Shown: piece after piece, positions 7,003 to 15,455 of the stretch | Numbering within the stretch: the first letter of the stretch is position 1 | How the letters are laid out: each line of letters begins with the position of its first letter | Assembly (NCBI GenBank): GCA_013140605.1 | Contig: JABFSL010000125.1 | Location: 1-36,976, forward strand | Length of the DNA: 36,976 bases | Direction: 5' to 3' | Origin: Anaerolineales bacterium | GTDB taxonomy: Bacteria; Chloroflexota; Anaerolineae; Anaerolineales; Villigracilaceae | Translations under genes and position numbers: made by a program | Notes under the pieces: model-generated | Database searches by the model: none | What the model was told of the DNA's origin: nothing | What the model saw: only the letters and a program-made list of their open reading frames with translations

Positions 7003-9210
7003 CTAAATAATTTCCAATTTCGCCAGTGATGCATCCAGCCGTTTTAATCCGACAGATTTAAATTCGATAACAACAGTCTCGTCTGCGCCCAGTATTTTGC
7101 TTTCCAATACCGTGCCTTCGCCAAATGAAGGATGCTTGACTCGATCTCCAGATTTGAACTTGCTGATTGGCTGCGCCACAGGAGCAGACCGGGGCGGGGG
7201 GGGAAGCGTCCAACTTGAGTTTGAAGTGTTTGGGCTTCCGTAAGATGATCGGGATGAGGAGAATGAAGTCGCGGGACGTCCCGTGCGTGTTTTTCCAACA
7301 AGCAGATTTGCCGGGACATCTTCGAGAAAACGCGATGGATAGGTTTCTTCCGACATGCCGCGTCCGCCGCGTTGAATTGCGCGCAGTAAATACAGCCTGT
7401 CTTTGGCGCGCGTGATGCCAACATAAAACAGGCGGCGTTCCTCTTCCATTTGAGCGGGTTCATCGAAGGAACGGCTGTGCGGAATGATTCCATCGTCGAG
7501 GCCAACGATAAAGACCGCGCCGAACTCAAGTCCCTTGGCGGCGTGAAGCGTGAGCAGGGTGGGGGCGTTCGCGTCGGTGATGGTGTCCTGATCGGCGACG
7601 AGCGCAATATTTTCGAGGAATTCATCCAGCGTGCGTTGGGAATATTCAAGCGCGAGACGTTTTAGCTCGAGAACGTTTTCCCAGCGTTCGGTACTTTCCT
7701 CGGTTTCATCTTCTGTGATGAATTCCTTGTAGTTGATGTCTTTTACGATTCGGTCAAAAAGTTCAACAGTTGTAAATGTTGGCGCAAGGGCGCGCCAATT
7801 TGCGAGCATGCCGCCAAAGTCTGCCAGCGGCAGGGCGGCGCGGCCAGTGAAGGATTTGTAATAAGGCGACTCAGCGCCGCGTGCGAGATCAAGAAGGATC
7901 GCCCCGGCTGATGTGTTGGCTTGATTGGCAACAAGATGAAGCGTGGTTAATGTTTTGTCGCCTATGCCGCGCGGCGGGACATTGATGATGCGTCCAAGCG
8001 CGGCTTCGTCAGCGGGGTTATGCACGAGACGAATAAAGGCGATCACATCCTTGACTTCGCGGCGTCCATAAAAACGCTGCGCACCGACCAAACGATAGGG
8101 CAGCCGCGCCTGCAAAAACGCCTCTTCAATTAAACGTGACATGGCATTGGTGCGGTACATAACCGCGCAATCGCCCGGCTCAAATTTTCTGGAAGCAACG
8201 AGTTCGGCAATGGTATTTACAACAAAAGAGGCTTCATCGTAATCATTGTAGGCTTCGTGGAATAATATTTTTTCACCTGCGCCGCGATCACTGAAAAGTT
8301 TTTTCTTGCGGCGGTTGCTGGCGCGGTCAATCACGCCCATTGCCGCATCGAGGATATTTTGGTGGGAACGGTAATTCTGCTCGAGCAGGATCGTCTGTGC
8401 TTCCGGGAAATCCTCTTCGAAGCGCTGGACGTTGCGATAGTCTGCACCGCGCCATAAATACACCGATTGATCGGGATCCCCAACACAAAACACATTTTTG
8501 TGTGCAGATGCCAGATGTTTAATCAGTATATATTGTGCAAGGTTTGTATCCTGAAATTCATCCACCAGTACGTGTCTGAATCTTTGCGCATATTTATCAC
8601 GCACAGACGGTTCGTCTTCGAGCAGGCGCGCGGTATAAACCAGCAGATCGTCAAAGTCCACGGCGTTGCTGGCAATTAATCTTTTTTGATATTCGATATA
8701 AACACGTTTGACAACTTCATCGCGGTAGGTGTTGATCGGATACTCTTCGGGGCCGATCAATTCATTCTTGGCACGGGAAATGGCAGCGTGAATGCTGACG
8801 GCGCGGTATAGTTTGTCGTTCAAATTTAATTCTTTGATGATGCTTTTGACAATGCGTTCCTGGTCGTCAGAATCGAAAATCACGAAATTAGATGTAAGTG
8901 GAAGATGTTCAACTTCGCGCCTGAGAATGCGCGCGCAAATGGAATGGAAGGTGCCGAGCATGATTCCGTCCGTGGCTTGATCGGTTAGCATGGACTTCAC
9001 GCGCTGATCCATTTCCCTGGCGGCTTTGTTGGTGAATGTGACTGCGAGGATCTGCCACGGGCGGACACCTTCGTTTGCGATCAGATATGCGATGCGCTGA
9101 GTGAGGACGCGCGTCTTGCCGGAGCCCGGGCCTGCCACTACTAAAACAGGTCCGTCGGCGGCTGTGACAGCTTTACGTTGTTGCGGGTTGAGTTTGTTGA
9201 TGAAGTCCAT
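7003..9210 (-). CDS. pcrA: ATP-dependent DNA helicase PcrA/UvrD
   Basis: This is a 735-residue superfamily 1A 3'-5' helicase for nucleotide excision repair, mismatch repair and removal of RecA or replication blocks. Motifs in order: Q-motif LNPQQRKAV (7-15), Walker A AGPGSGKT (26-33), TFTNKAAREM (Ia), DEFQDTN (II), GDPDQSVYLWRGA (III), LEQNYRS (IV), TLHAAKGLEF (V) and VGITRAKDRLYLL (VI). The last about 50 residues (SGDRVKHPSFGEGTVLES and on) form the Tudor-like RNA-polymerase-binding tail typical of PcrA/UvrD. A Ser/Pro-rich linker precedes it. Length and motif set are complete. No good ribosome binding site is seen upstream of ATG 9210. Confidence 0.97.
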   Translation of the reverse strand: MDFINKLNPQQRKAVTAADGPVLVVAGPGSGKTRVLTQRIAYLIANEGVRPWQILAVTFTNKAAREMDQRVKSMLTDQATDGIMLGTFHSICARILRREVEHLPLTSNFVIFDSDDQERIVKSIIKELNLNDKLYRAVSIHAAISRAKNELIGPEEYPINTYRDEVVKRVYIEYQKRLIASNAVDFDDLLVYTARLLEDEPSVRDKYAQRFRHVLVDEFQDTNLAQYILIKHLASAHKNVFCVGDPDQSVYLWRGADYRNVQRFEEDFPEAQTILLEQNYRSHQNILDAAMGVIDRASNRRKKKLFSDRGAGEKILFHEAYNDYDEASFVVNTIAELVASRKFEPGDCAVMYRTNAMSRLIEEAFLQARLPYRLVGAQRFYGRREVKDVIAFIRLVHNPADEAALGRIINVPPRGIGDKTLTTLHLVANQANTSAGAILLDLARGAESPYYKSFTGRAALPLADFGGMLANWRALAPTFTTVELFDRIVKDINYKEFITEDETEESTERWENVLELKRLALEYSQRTLDEFLENIALVADQDTITDANAPTLLTLHAAKGLEFGAVFIVGLDDGIIPHSRSFDEPAQMEEERRLFYVGITRAKDRLYLLRAIQRGGRGMSEETYPSRFLEDVPANLLVGKTRTGRPATSFSSSRSSYGSPNTSNSSWTLPPPPRSAPVAQPISKFKSGDRVKHPSFGEGTVLESKILGADETVVIEFKSVGLKRLDASLAKLEII

Positions 9211-9270
9211 GAGGGGAAGGATAACTTATTAAGGATGAAAGATGAAGGAGGAAAAAAAGAGGAACAATTA

Positions 9271-9296
9271 TCCCGCAGGCAATTAATCCTGCGGGA
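9271..9296. terminator. Stem-loop downstream of mscL
   Basis: TCCCGCAGG and CCTGCGGGA form a perfect 9-bp stem around an 8-nt AT-rich loop, 30 bp beyond the mscL stop. On the minus strand a T-rich run follows only after about 12 nt, so it may end mscL transcription or simply protect the mRNA end. Confidence 0.5.
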
Positions 9297-9325
9297 CGTA
9301 TTTACTTGTTTGCCTGTGTGTGTTC

Positions 9326-9715
9326 TTACTTCAATTCAGATGTGCAGTTTGGGCAGCGGGTGGCTTTAATGGAAATAATGCTGAAGCAGTGCGGGCATTC
9401 CTTTATGACAGGTTCGGCTACAGGTTCCGGCTTCTTCAATTTATTTGCGGTTTTTACGATCAGGAAGATAACGATGGCGATGAGGAGAAAGTCAATGATG
9501 GTTTGCACGAACGCGCCCCATTTAATAACCGCCGCGCCAGCTGTAAAGGCCAGCTCGCTAAAATTCACTCTGCCCATGGCAAGACCGATCAGGGGGGTGA
9601 TAATGTCGCCAACAAGAGAGGTGATAATCTTACCGAACGCGCCGCCGATGATAACAGCAATGGCGAGATCCAAAACGTTGCCGCGCAAAACAAAATTTCT
9701 AAATTCCTTGATCAT
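9326..9715 (-). CDS. mscL: Large-conductance mechanosensitive channel with C-terminal zinc ribbon
   Basis: This membrane channel opens under high membrane tension to release solutes on hypo-osmotic shock. It has 129 residues. The N-terminal helix and TM1 read [20 protein letters not shown] (4-23) with GGAFGKII, and TM2 is about 66-90 ([20 protein letters not shown]). The usual cytoplasmic helix is replaced by a short linker (KPEPVAEPV) and a treble-clef-like zinc ribbon, CPHC at 107-110 and CPNC at 121-124. AAGGAGAA upstream of ATG 9715 is a strong ribosome binding site. Confidence 0.93.
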   Translation of the reverse strand: MIKEFRNFVLRGNVLDLAIAVIIGGAFGKIITSLVGDIITPLIGLAMGRVNFSELAFTAGAAVIKWGAFVQTIIDFLLIAIVIFLIVKTANKLKKPEPVAEPVIKECPHCFSIISIKATRCPNCTSELK

Positions 9716-9960
9716 AAAGTTCTCCTTTTTTAACGATTTATACCTGGAATTTTATGTTAGGAAGGGGGGCTTGTCAACAATGTTTGGAATTTCAGGTGGA
9801 AAATGTCAAAGTGAGAATCTGCTGATTTGCCGGGAACAAGATACGGGTAGTGGTGATGCGTTTTCTTGTTTTCATCAATATCCCCGCAAAAACAGTCCTG
9901 TAGAGGGGTGTATATCCAATCCTTGAGTAGTATTTTTTCAAAAACGGGGTGACTATACAA
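9716..9960. other. Intergenic spacer between divergent mscL and the Opp operon
   Basis: Apart from the mscL ribosome binding site next to 9716, I see no convincing gene here. Short open frames exist on both strands but lack ribosome binding sites and recognisable sequence. The promoter-proximal part of the spacer is listed separately at 9961-10008. Confidence 0.4.
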
Positions 9961-10008
9961 ATACCCCATGGGGCATAGTGTTGACGACCCAAAAGAATTG
10001 GGTATAAT
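9961..10008 (+). promoter_or_regulatory. Promoter of the oligopeptide transporter operon with upstream palindrome
   Basis: TTGACG (9981-9986) and TATAAT (10003-10008) with a 16-bp spacer form a near-consensus promoter. Just upstream, CCCCATGGGG (9964-9973) is a perfect 10-bp palindrome within the near-palindrome ATaCCCCATGGGGcAT (9961-9976). Its position immediately upstream of the -35 suits an activator or repressor site. The predicted leader before the first gene is about 140 nt. Confidence 0.6.
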
Positions 10009-10082
10009 TCGACTGCTTTCCGTATAGTAAGGTTGTTAACCCCTTTGGGATTTTTGAAAGGAGGTAGTCAAGGAAAGATTTA

Positions 10083-10166
10083 ATGATATTGCGTACGTTA
10101 CTATTGTGTCCAAAAATATCACCCCTATATTTCTTCTTTGGAGGAGAAAAAAATTATGTTACGTAA
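10083..10166 (+). CDS. Possible leader peptide in the Opp operon 5' region
   Basis: This 27-codon frame (starts MILRTLLLCPKISPLYFF) has AGGA 8 bp upstream of its ATG and ends 11 nt inside the binding-protein gene. Translation could therefore couple to that gene. A much stronger Shine-Dalgarno-like AAAGGAGGT at 10058-10066 is too far upstream to serve it, and no start codon lies at the right distance from it. The frame may be chance, and I give it low confidence. Confidence 0.2.
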   Translation: MILRTLLLCPKISPLYFFFGGEKNYVT

Positions 10167-12048
10167 CCGTATGTTTTTCGTCCTGGGCTTGTTGGTTGTA
10201 GCCAGCATGATCCTTACTGCTTGTGGTGGCGCTGCAACTCCTGCCGCAACTGAAGCCCCCGCCGTGGCCCCAGCTACTCAAGCTCCTGAGGTTATTCCGA
10301 CTGAAGCTCCCATCACTGCGACTTCCTACACCACACCTCACCCCATCCTTGGCGACCTCAAAGTTCGTCAGGCTCTTTCCTACTGCACCAACAAAGCTGA
10401 TTTGATCAAGTCGGTTTATCCTTTGCTTGATGAAGCAACACAAGCCAGCTTGGTTATGAACACCTTCATCCCGACCAGCCATTGGGCTTATGCCGGCGAT
10501 GAGAACATCACCATTTATGAATTTGATCCTGCCAAGGGTGCCGCTTTACTCGATGAAGCTGGCTGGACTTTGGGTGAAGGCGCGGACATCCGCACCAACG
10601 CCAATGGCGATGCGCTTGCTTTGAAATTCACCACCACCTCCGCTGCCTTCCGCCAGACTTGGGCCGCGATCTGGGAAGCTCAGATGGCTGAGTGCGGTGT
10701 TCAAGTTATCCGCTTGCATGCCCCCGCTTCCTGGTGGTTCGGTGATACCACTGGTATCGCCCGCCGTGACTATGAACTCGGCGCTTTCGCCTGGGTCGGT
10801 CAGGCTGATCCCGGTGGCCAGACCCTCTATGCTTGTGATCAGATCCCTCTGCCCGAAAACGGCTGGGTAGGTCAGAATGCAATGGGTTGGTGCAATGAAT
10901 TGGCCAGCACAAACATCAAGCTTGCCAACAATACCCTCGTCAAAGATGAGCGTATTGCTGCTTACACCATTGTTCAACAGGAATTCACCAAAGATGTCCC
11001 GAGCATTCCGTTGTTCAACCGCACCGAGACCTTCGCGACCGCGGCTGACCTCTCTGGTTTTGCTCCGATGCCCGGACAAGAATATTACAACTACAACGTA
11101 GGCGAATGGGAAAAAGCTGGTTCTGACACAGTCATCCTTGGCTTCACCCAGGAACCCGCCTCTCTCTTCACACTCGTTGAAGATGCCTTTGTAGCGAACA
11201 TTGCCTATCAGATCATTCGCCCTGCACAGGAAACCCACCTGAATTACGAATTCAAGAATTCAGAAATCATGAAAGACCTGCCCACCATTGAAAACGGCGG
11301 CACAGTCAATAATGATGTGGAAGTTGCTGAAGGCGCGAAAGTTGTGGATGCCGATGGTAATGTTGTTGACCTCGCCGCTGGCGTATTCGTCCTCAACTCT
11401 GCTGGTGAGAAAGTTGAATTCACCGGTGGTACCGTTACGATGAAGCAATTGGTTTCCAAGTTCGCACTTGCTGACGGCGTGAAATGGGAAGATGGTACAC
11501 CTGTTACTGAAGCCGACCTCGCACTTGGCCAGAAGATCGCTTGCGATCCCGAATCCGGCGCGACCTCCTTCATCACCTGCGATAAGACCGCCAGCGCTGA
11601 ATTCGCTGACAATGGCTATACCCAGACCTGGTTACCTGGCGTTCAGGATCCGCTATACTTCGTTCCTGTTTGGCCGATCTATCCTGCTCATCAGTTGGGC
11701 GATCTTGCCGCCAAGGATTGGGCGACCGATCCCCGCGTAGCTGAGACTCCTCTTTCCTATGGCCCCTACAAGATTGTTGAATGGGTCAAGGGCGAGAAGA
11801 TGGTCTTCGCTGCCAATGAGAACTGGGTAGGCACTCCTGCCAAGTCCCCGAACCTTGTCATCCAGATCATCACCCCCGAAAGCGCAGAAGGCTTGCTCCT
11901 CGGTGGCGAAATTGACATCCTCGATTCCACTTCCTTGGCTGGTCTCTCTGAGACCATGGCCGCAGCCGAAGCCGAAGGCAAGATCGTAACCTTCGTAGAA
12001 GCTGGCGCTACCTGGGAACATATCGACGTTCAATTGTTCCTCCGCTAA
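10156..12048 (+). CDS. Circularly permuted peptide/solute-binding lipoprotein (SBP family 5)
   Basis: This is a 630-residue extracytoplasmic ligand-binding protein for the ABC transporter encoded next. The start is ATG 10156, with GGAGGAG 9 bp upstream. A lipoprotein signal (hydrophobic 6-20, lipobox LTAC, Cys23) is followed by a Thr/Ala/Pro linker to about 60. The order of the two family-5 halves is reversed. Residues about 61-318 (LGDLKVRQALSYCTNKADLI, LLDEAGWTLG, VPSIPLFNRT) match what is normally the C-terminal half. Residues about 325-630 (LGFTQEPASLF, FALADGVKWEDGTPVTEADL, PLSYGPYKIVEWVKGEK) match the N-terminal half. The protein stops at EHIDVQLFLR, where the other half would normally begin. 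The paralogue at 16591 keeps the ordinary order, giving an internal control. Confidence 0.9.
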   Translation: MLRNRMFFVLGLLVVASMILTACGGAATPAATEAPAVAPATQAPEVIPTEAPITATSYTTPHPILGDLKVRQALSYCTNKADLIKSVYPLLDEATQASLVMNTFIPTSHWAYAGDENITIYEFDPAKGAALLDEAGWTLGEGADIRTNANGDALALKFTTTSAAFRQTWAAIWEAQMAECGVQVIRLHAPASWWFGDTTGIARRDYELGAFAWVGQADPGGQTLYACDQIPLPENGWVGQNAMGWCNELASTNIKLANNTLVKDERIAAYTIVQQEFTKDVPSIPLFNRTETFATAADLSGFAPMPGQEYYNYNVGEWEKAGSDTVILGFTQEPASLFTLVEDAFVANIAYQIIRPAQETHLNYEFKNSEIMKDLPTIENGGTVNNDVEVAEGAKVVDADGNVVDLAAGVFVLNSAGEKVEFTGGTVTMKQLVSKFALADGVKWEDGTPVTEADLALGQKIACDPESGATSFITCDKTASAEFADNGYTQTWLPGVQDPLYFVPVWPIYPAHQLGDLAAKDWATDPRVAETPLSYGPYKIVEWVKGEKMVFAANENWVGTPAKSPNLVIQIITPESAEGLLLGGEIDILDSTSLAGLSETMAAAEAEGKIVTFVEAGATWEHIDVQLFLR

Positions 12049-12065
12049 TTTGTACTACTGGTAAT

Positions 12066-12101
12066 AATTGTGGGGTAGGCGAGATCGCCTACCCCACAAT
12101 T
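12066..12101 (+). promoter_or_regulatory. 16-bp perfect stem-loop between binding protein and permease genes
   Basis: Arms 12066-12081 and 12086-12101 (AATTGTGGGGTAGGCG and its complement) pair perfectly around the loop AGAT. No T-tract follows (next bases taacta), so full termination is unlikely. In Opp/Mal-type operons such hairpins stabilise the binding-protein mRNA and reduce read-through into the permease genes; that role is inferred here. Confidence 0.65.
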
Positions 12102-12150
12102 TAACTAAATATAAGAAAAGAAACATTTTACTTTTGTTTATGGAGATGCC

Positions 12151-13350
12151 ATGACTGCATATTTAATCCGCCGAGTTTTGCAATCAATCCTGGTCGTTTT
12201 TATTTCAGCTGTGGCTTCTTATGTTCTGCTGAGTTTTGCTCCCGGGGGACCATTATCTGGTTTGCGCCAAATTCAACAAGGCGGCCGCTTTAAGATCACC
12301 GAAGAAGATATTGCCCGTATTAGAGCCTCTTTTGAGTTGGATCTCAACCTTCCGATCCGATTTAGCCGTTGGCTGGTCGGCGCTCCGAAAGGCCCGATCA
12401 CGATGGGCGGAAAAGAATATTTTGCCGATACGGTGGTTGGGTGCCGCAAGCCGATTGAAGCTGAAGTCACCAATTCGCGCGGTACGCTGGAAATAATAAC
12501 AGTGGGTTGTAAGGAAGAAGTATTACTAAAGGATCTTGTTGGCCGCCGTACAAGCCGCGGCATTCTCTTTGGCGATTTTGGTTTATCCTGGCGTCTTTTG
12601 CGTGACCGCCCTGTAAGTGATCTGATCGCCAGCCGCATTCCCAAGACCCTGCAATTGATCGGTCTTGAAACGCTATTATCCTTGATCATTGGCATTCCGC
12701 TCGGCATTTATTCCGCCGTCAAACAATATTCCAGGTTTGACTATATTTTTACAACTCTGGCTTTTATGGGGTCAGCCATGCCGAGTTTCTTTTTCGGTCT
12801 ATTGTTCATTTTATTATTTTCGATCCTGCCGAAGGGTGCGGGCTTGCCTTACATTCCTGCCGGCTTGTCTGAATCGGTACGCAATTACACCATTCCTTTG
12901 ATAGGTGATGTTATAGCCGGTTCAGCAAAAGATAGAACCCTGCATTTGATATTACCTGTCGCAGTGTTGACAATCCTCAATATTGCAGGATGGAGCCGCT
13001 TTATTCGCGCCAGCATGCTGGATGTGCTGCGCCAGGATTATGTCCGCACAGCGCGCGCAAAAGGATTGAGCCAGAACGTGGTAATTATGAAGCATGCTCT
13101 TCGCAACGCGTTGATTCCATTTATTACAATTGTGGTTTTCACCATTCCGGGCCTGTTTGGCGGCGCGATCATTACAGAAAGTATATTTGCCTGGCCGGGC
13201 ATGGGACGCTTGTATATTCTTGCCCTCGGTGATTATGACTATCCAGTGGCGATGGCGCTTTTCTTCATCTTGTCTGTATTGACTGTTATCGCAACCCTGT
13301 TGCGCGATATTCTGTATACGATTGTGGATCCCCGTATCCGCTTACACTAG
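12151..13350 (+). CDS. Oligopeptide ABC transporter permease, DppB/OppB type
   Basis: This is a 399-residue inner subunit of the peptide importer. The N-terminal TM1 (YLIRRVLQSILVVFISAVAS) and the ELDLNLPIRFSRWL segment are standard. The C-terminal part has five further helices and the EAA-type coupling loop RQDYVRTARAKGLSQNVVIM before HALRNALIP. It is longer than usual: residues about 77-137, between RWLVGAP and GILFGDFGLSW, are extra. They carry two cysteines (VGC at 96-98 and 118-120) and would lie outside the membrane. GGAG 5 bp upstream supports ATG 12151. Part of a five-gene transporter operon. Confidence 0.93.
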   Translation: MTAYLIRRVLQSILVVFISAVASYVLLSFAPGGPLSGLRQIQQGGRFKITEEDIARIRASFELDLNLPIRFSRWLVGAPKGPITMGGKEYFADTVVGCRKPIEAEVTNSRGTLEIITVGCKEEVLLKDLVGRRTSRGILFGDFGLSWRLLRDRPVSDLIASRIPKTLQLIGLETLLSLIIGIPLGIYSAVKQYSRFDYIFTTLAFMGSAMPSFFFGLLFILLFSILPKGAGLPYIPAGLSESVRNYTIPLIGDVIAGSAKDRTLHLILPVAVLTILNIAGWSRFIRASMLDVLRQDYVRTARAKGLSQNVVIMKHALRNALIPFITIVVFTIPGLFGGAIITESIFAWPGMGRLYILALGDYDYPVAMALFFILSVLTVIATLLRDILYTIVDPRIRLH

Positions 13351-13366
13351 CATTGAGGATGTTTCA

Positions 13367-14368
13367 ATGACCGTACCTGCTGCTCAAATGGATAACATTA
13401 AAGCCGAAGCCATTACCATCGAGGAACGTAGTCCGTTCCAGGTGGTAATGATGCGTTTTGTAAAACACCGACTGGCGATGGTGTCAATGGCTGTCATGAT
13501 CGTGATCTTTATCGTGACAATTCTAGCGCCTTATATAACCACTTATAAAGTTGATGAATTAAATGTCAATAACTACTTCCTGCCCTTTGGGTCGGTTGAC
13601 GAGGACACTGGACGTACCCATTACCTCGGAACTGATAATATCGGCCGCGATTATTTTTCACGTTTGCTCTATGCGGGGCGCATATCCCTGTCTGTAGCTT
13701 TGTTGTCAGTGCTCATTTCCGAAACGATTGGCATTTTGGTAGGCGCGGTTTCTGGTTTTTATGGCGGCTGGATCGATTCTATCTTGATGCGTTTTGTAGA
13801 GTTCATGTTGACCATCCCAACGCTGCCGTTGTTGTTGATTATTTCCTCCATGCTTTTGCGGAACGAAAACTTGATACCTATTCCAGAGTCATTACTGAAA
13901 GTGGTAGGGGATATCATGCTGCTTGGACCCAAGGATGCCCGTAACGCAATTTTGATTGTGATCGTCCTGGCGGGCTTCGGCTGGCTCTCTTCAGCACAGT
14001 TGATGCGTGGCACGATCCTTTCCTTGCGCGAACAGACTTTTGTCGAAGCTTCCCGCTCTCTTGGCGCAACAGATGTTTGGATTATCTTCAAACACATGAT
14101 CCCGAATGCCATGGCCCCCATTATTGTGGATGCCTCGCTCGGGCTGGCAGGGTTTGTGGTTGCCGAAGCGGCGCTCGCTTTCCTGGGTTTTGGTATTCAA
14201 GATCCCATCCCCACGTGGGGAAACATGTTATCGGCAACGCAAACATACATGTTTGACAAGCCCTGGCTTCCTCTCGTACCGGGATTGCCCATCTTTATTT
14301 GTTCTCTTGCCTTCAATTATATTGGCGATGGCCTGCGCGATGCGCTTGACCCACGCTTAAAGTTATAA
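13367..14368 (+). CDS. Oligopeptide ABC transporter permease, DppC/OppC type
   Basis: This is a 333-residue second permease of the importer. I chose ATG 13367 because GAGG lies 8 bp upstream; an upstream TTG in the same frame lies inside the dppB coding region. Seen: TM1 (LAMVSMAVMIVIFIVTILAP), the family signature HYLGTDNIGRDYFSRLLYAG, helices spread over 110-320, and the ATPase-contact loop FVEASRSLGATDVWIIFKHM followed by IPNAMAPIIV. The end DALDPRLKL is characteristic of DppC. A 36-bp gap separates it from the first ATPase gene. Confidence 0.94.
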   Translation: MTVPAAQMDNIKAEAITIEERSPFQVVMMRFVKHRLAMVSMAVMIVIFIVTILAPYITTYKVDELNVNNYFLPFGSVDEDTGRTHYLGTDNIGRDYFSRLLYAGRISLSVALLSVLISETIGILVGAVSGFYGGWIDSILMRFVEFMLTIPTLPLLLIISSMLLRNENLIPIPESLLKVVGDIMLLGPKDARNAILIVIVLAGFGWLSSAQLMRGTILSLREQTFVEASRSLGATDVWIIFKHMIPNAMAPIIVDASLGLAGFVVAEAALAFLGFGIQDPIPTWGNMLSATQTYMFDKPWLPLVPGLPIFICSLAFNYIGDGLRDALDPRLKL

Positions 14369-14404
14369 CCGCTATGGAAAAAATCTCAATTCTGGGAGCT
14401 GCTC

Positions 14405-15439
14405 GTGGCAACTAATAATCAATCACCTTTGCTTGAAGTACGCAATCTAAAGACTTATTTCTATACCGAAGATGGTGTTGTACACGCTGTGGATGGCGTG
14501 GATTTCTATGTCAATTCCGGTGAAGTTCTGGGCATCGTAGGTGAATCGGGGTGCGGTAAAAGCGTTACTTCCCTTTCGATCATGCGTCTGATCAGCCAGC
14601 CCGGCAAGATCGAGGCCGGTGAGATTTTATTTGAAGGCAAGGATCTGGTAAAAGCCACTGAGGAAGAGATGATGAAGATACGCGGCAACCGCGTTTCCAT
14701 GATCTTCCAACAGCCTCAGTCTGCGCTTAATCCCGTCTTTCGTGCCGGTGACCAGATATCCGAAGTGTTGAATATTCATCAGGACTTCGGCAAGGAAGCG
14801 GGTCAGAAACGCGCCGTGGAACTGCTCAAGCTGGTTGGCATTCCTGAACCTGAAAGCCGCGCGCAGTCATTTCCGCATGAATTGTCCGGCGGCATGGCGC
14901 AGCGTGTCATGATCGCCATGGCCTTGGCTTGTGTGCCAGACTTGCTCATCGCGGATGAGCCTACCACAGCGTTGGATGTGACAATTCAAGCGCAGATCCT
15001 GGATTTGATGCGCGACATGCGCACCCAGTTGGGGTCGGCTATGATCTTGATCACCCATGACCTGGGTGTGATCGCCGAAATGGCAGATCGCGTGGCTGTT
15101 ATGTATGCCGGTGAGATCGTTGAACAATCACCGGTTGCGTCACTCTTTGATGAACCGCTTCATCCCTACACAAAGGGATTGATCGGTTCGATACCAGTTC
15201 TGGGTGAAGTACGTGAGCGGTTGGATGTCATCCCTGGTTCGGTTCCGAACCTGGTGAATCTGCCCACTGGTTGTCGCTTTGCGCCGCGCTGTATGGCGCG
15301 CGTTGAGCACAATCTGTCCATTTGTGCTGACAAGCGCCCCGAGTTGGTTGAGGTTTCTGAGGGACACAAAGTACGTTGCTGGCTTTATCAGGATTCCGGC
15401 CAGCATGTCGCCCCCATAAAGCTCGGAAACAAATCCTAA
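14405..15439 (+). CDS. Oligopeptide ABC transporter ATPase, DppD/OppD type
   Basis: This is a 344-residue cytoplasmic ATPase powering the importer. Motifs: Walker A GESGCGKS (46-53), Q-loop [10 protein letters not shown], signature [16 protein letters not shown], Walker [10 protein letters not shown] and switch His in [15 protein letters not shown]. The C-terminal oligopeptide extension holds four Cys (CRFAPRC, SICAD, VRCWLY), the pattern that binds an iron-sulfur cluster in OppD/F proteins. The start is GTG 14405 with GGGAG 6 bp upstream. Confidence 0.95.
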   Translation: MATNNQSPLLEVRNLKTYFYTEDGVVHAVDGVDFYVNSGEVLGIVGESGCGKSVTSLSIMRLISQPGKIEAGEILFEGKDLVKATEEEMMKIRGNRVSMIFQQPQSALNPVFRAGDQISEVLNIHQDFGKEAGQKRAVELLKLVGIPEPESRAQSFPHELSGGMAQRVMIAMALACVPDLLIADEPTTALDVTIQAQILDLMRDMRTQLGSAMILITHDLGVIAEMADRVAVMYAGEIVEQSPVASLFDEPLHPYTKGLIGSIPVLGEVRERLDVIPGSVPNLVNLPTGCRFAPRCMARVEHNLSICADKRPELVEVSEGHKVRCWLYQDSGQHVAPIKLGNKS

Positions 15440-15455
15440 AAGAGATGATGTGGCT

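Noticed and set aside
10138-10155. Upstream TTG as start of the first binding-protein gene
   Set aside because: The six extra codons are made of the ribosome binding site itself (GGAGGAG). ATG 10156 has ideal spacing and starts a normal signal peptide.
10156-12048. Frameshifted fusion of two partial binding-protein genes as an assembly error
   Set aside because: The frame is intact over 630 codons with one signal peptide, one strong ribosome binding site, and a stop at the natural half boundary. An error would need two exact in-frame joins. Read mapping could still overturn this.
13322-13366. Upstream TTG start for the DppC-type permease
   Set aside because: It would overlap the end of the previous gene without a ribosome binding site. 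ATG 13367 has GAGG at 8 bp.
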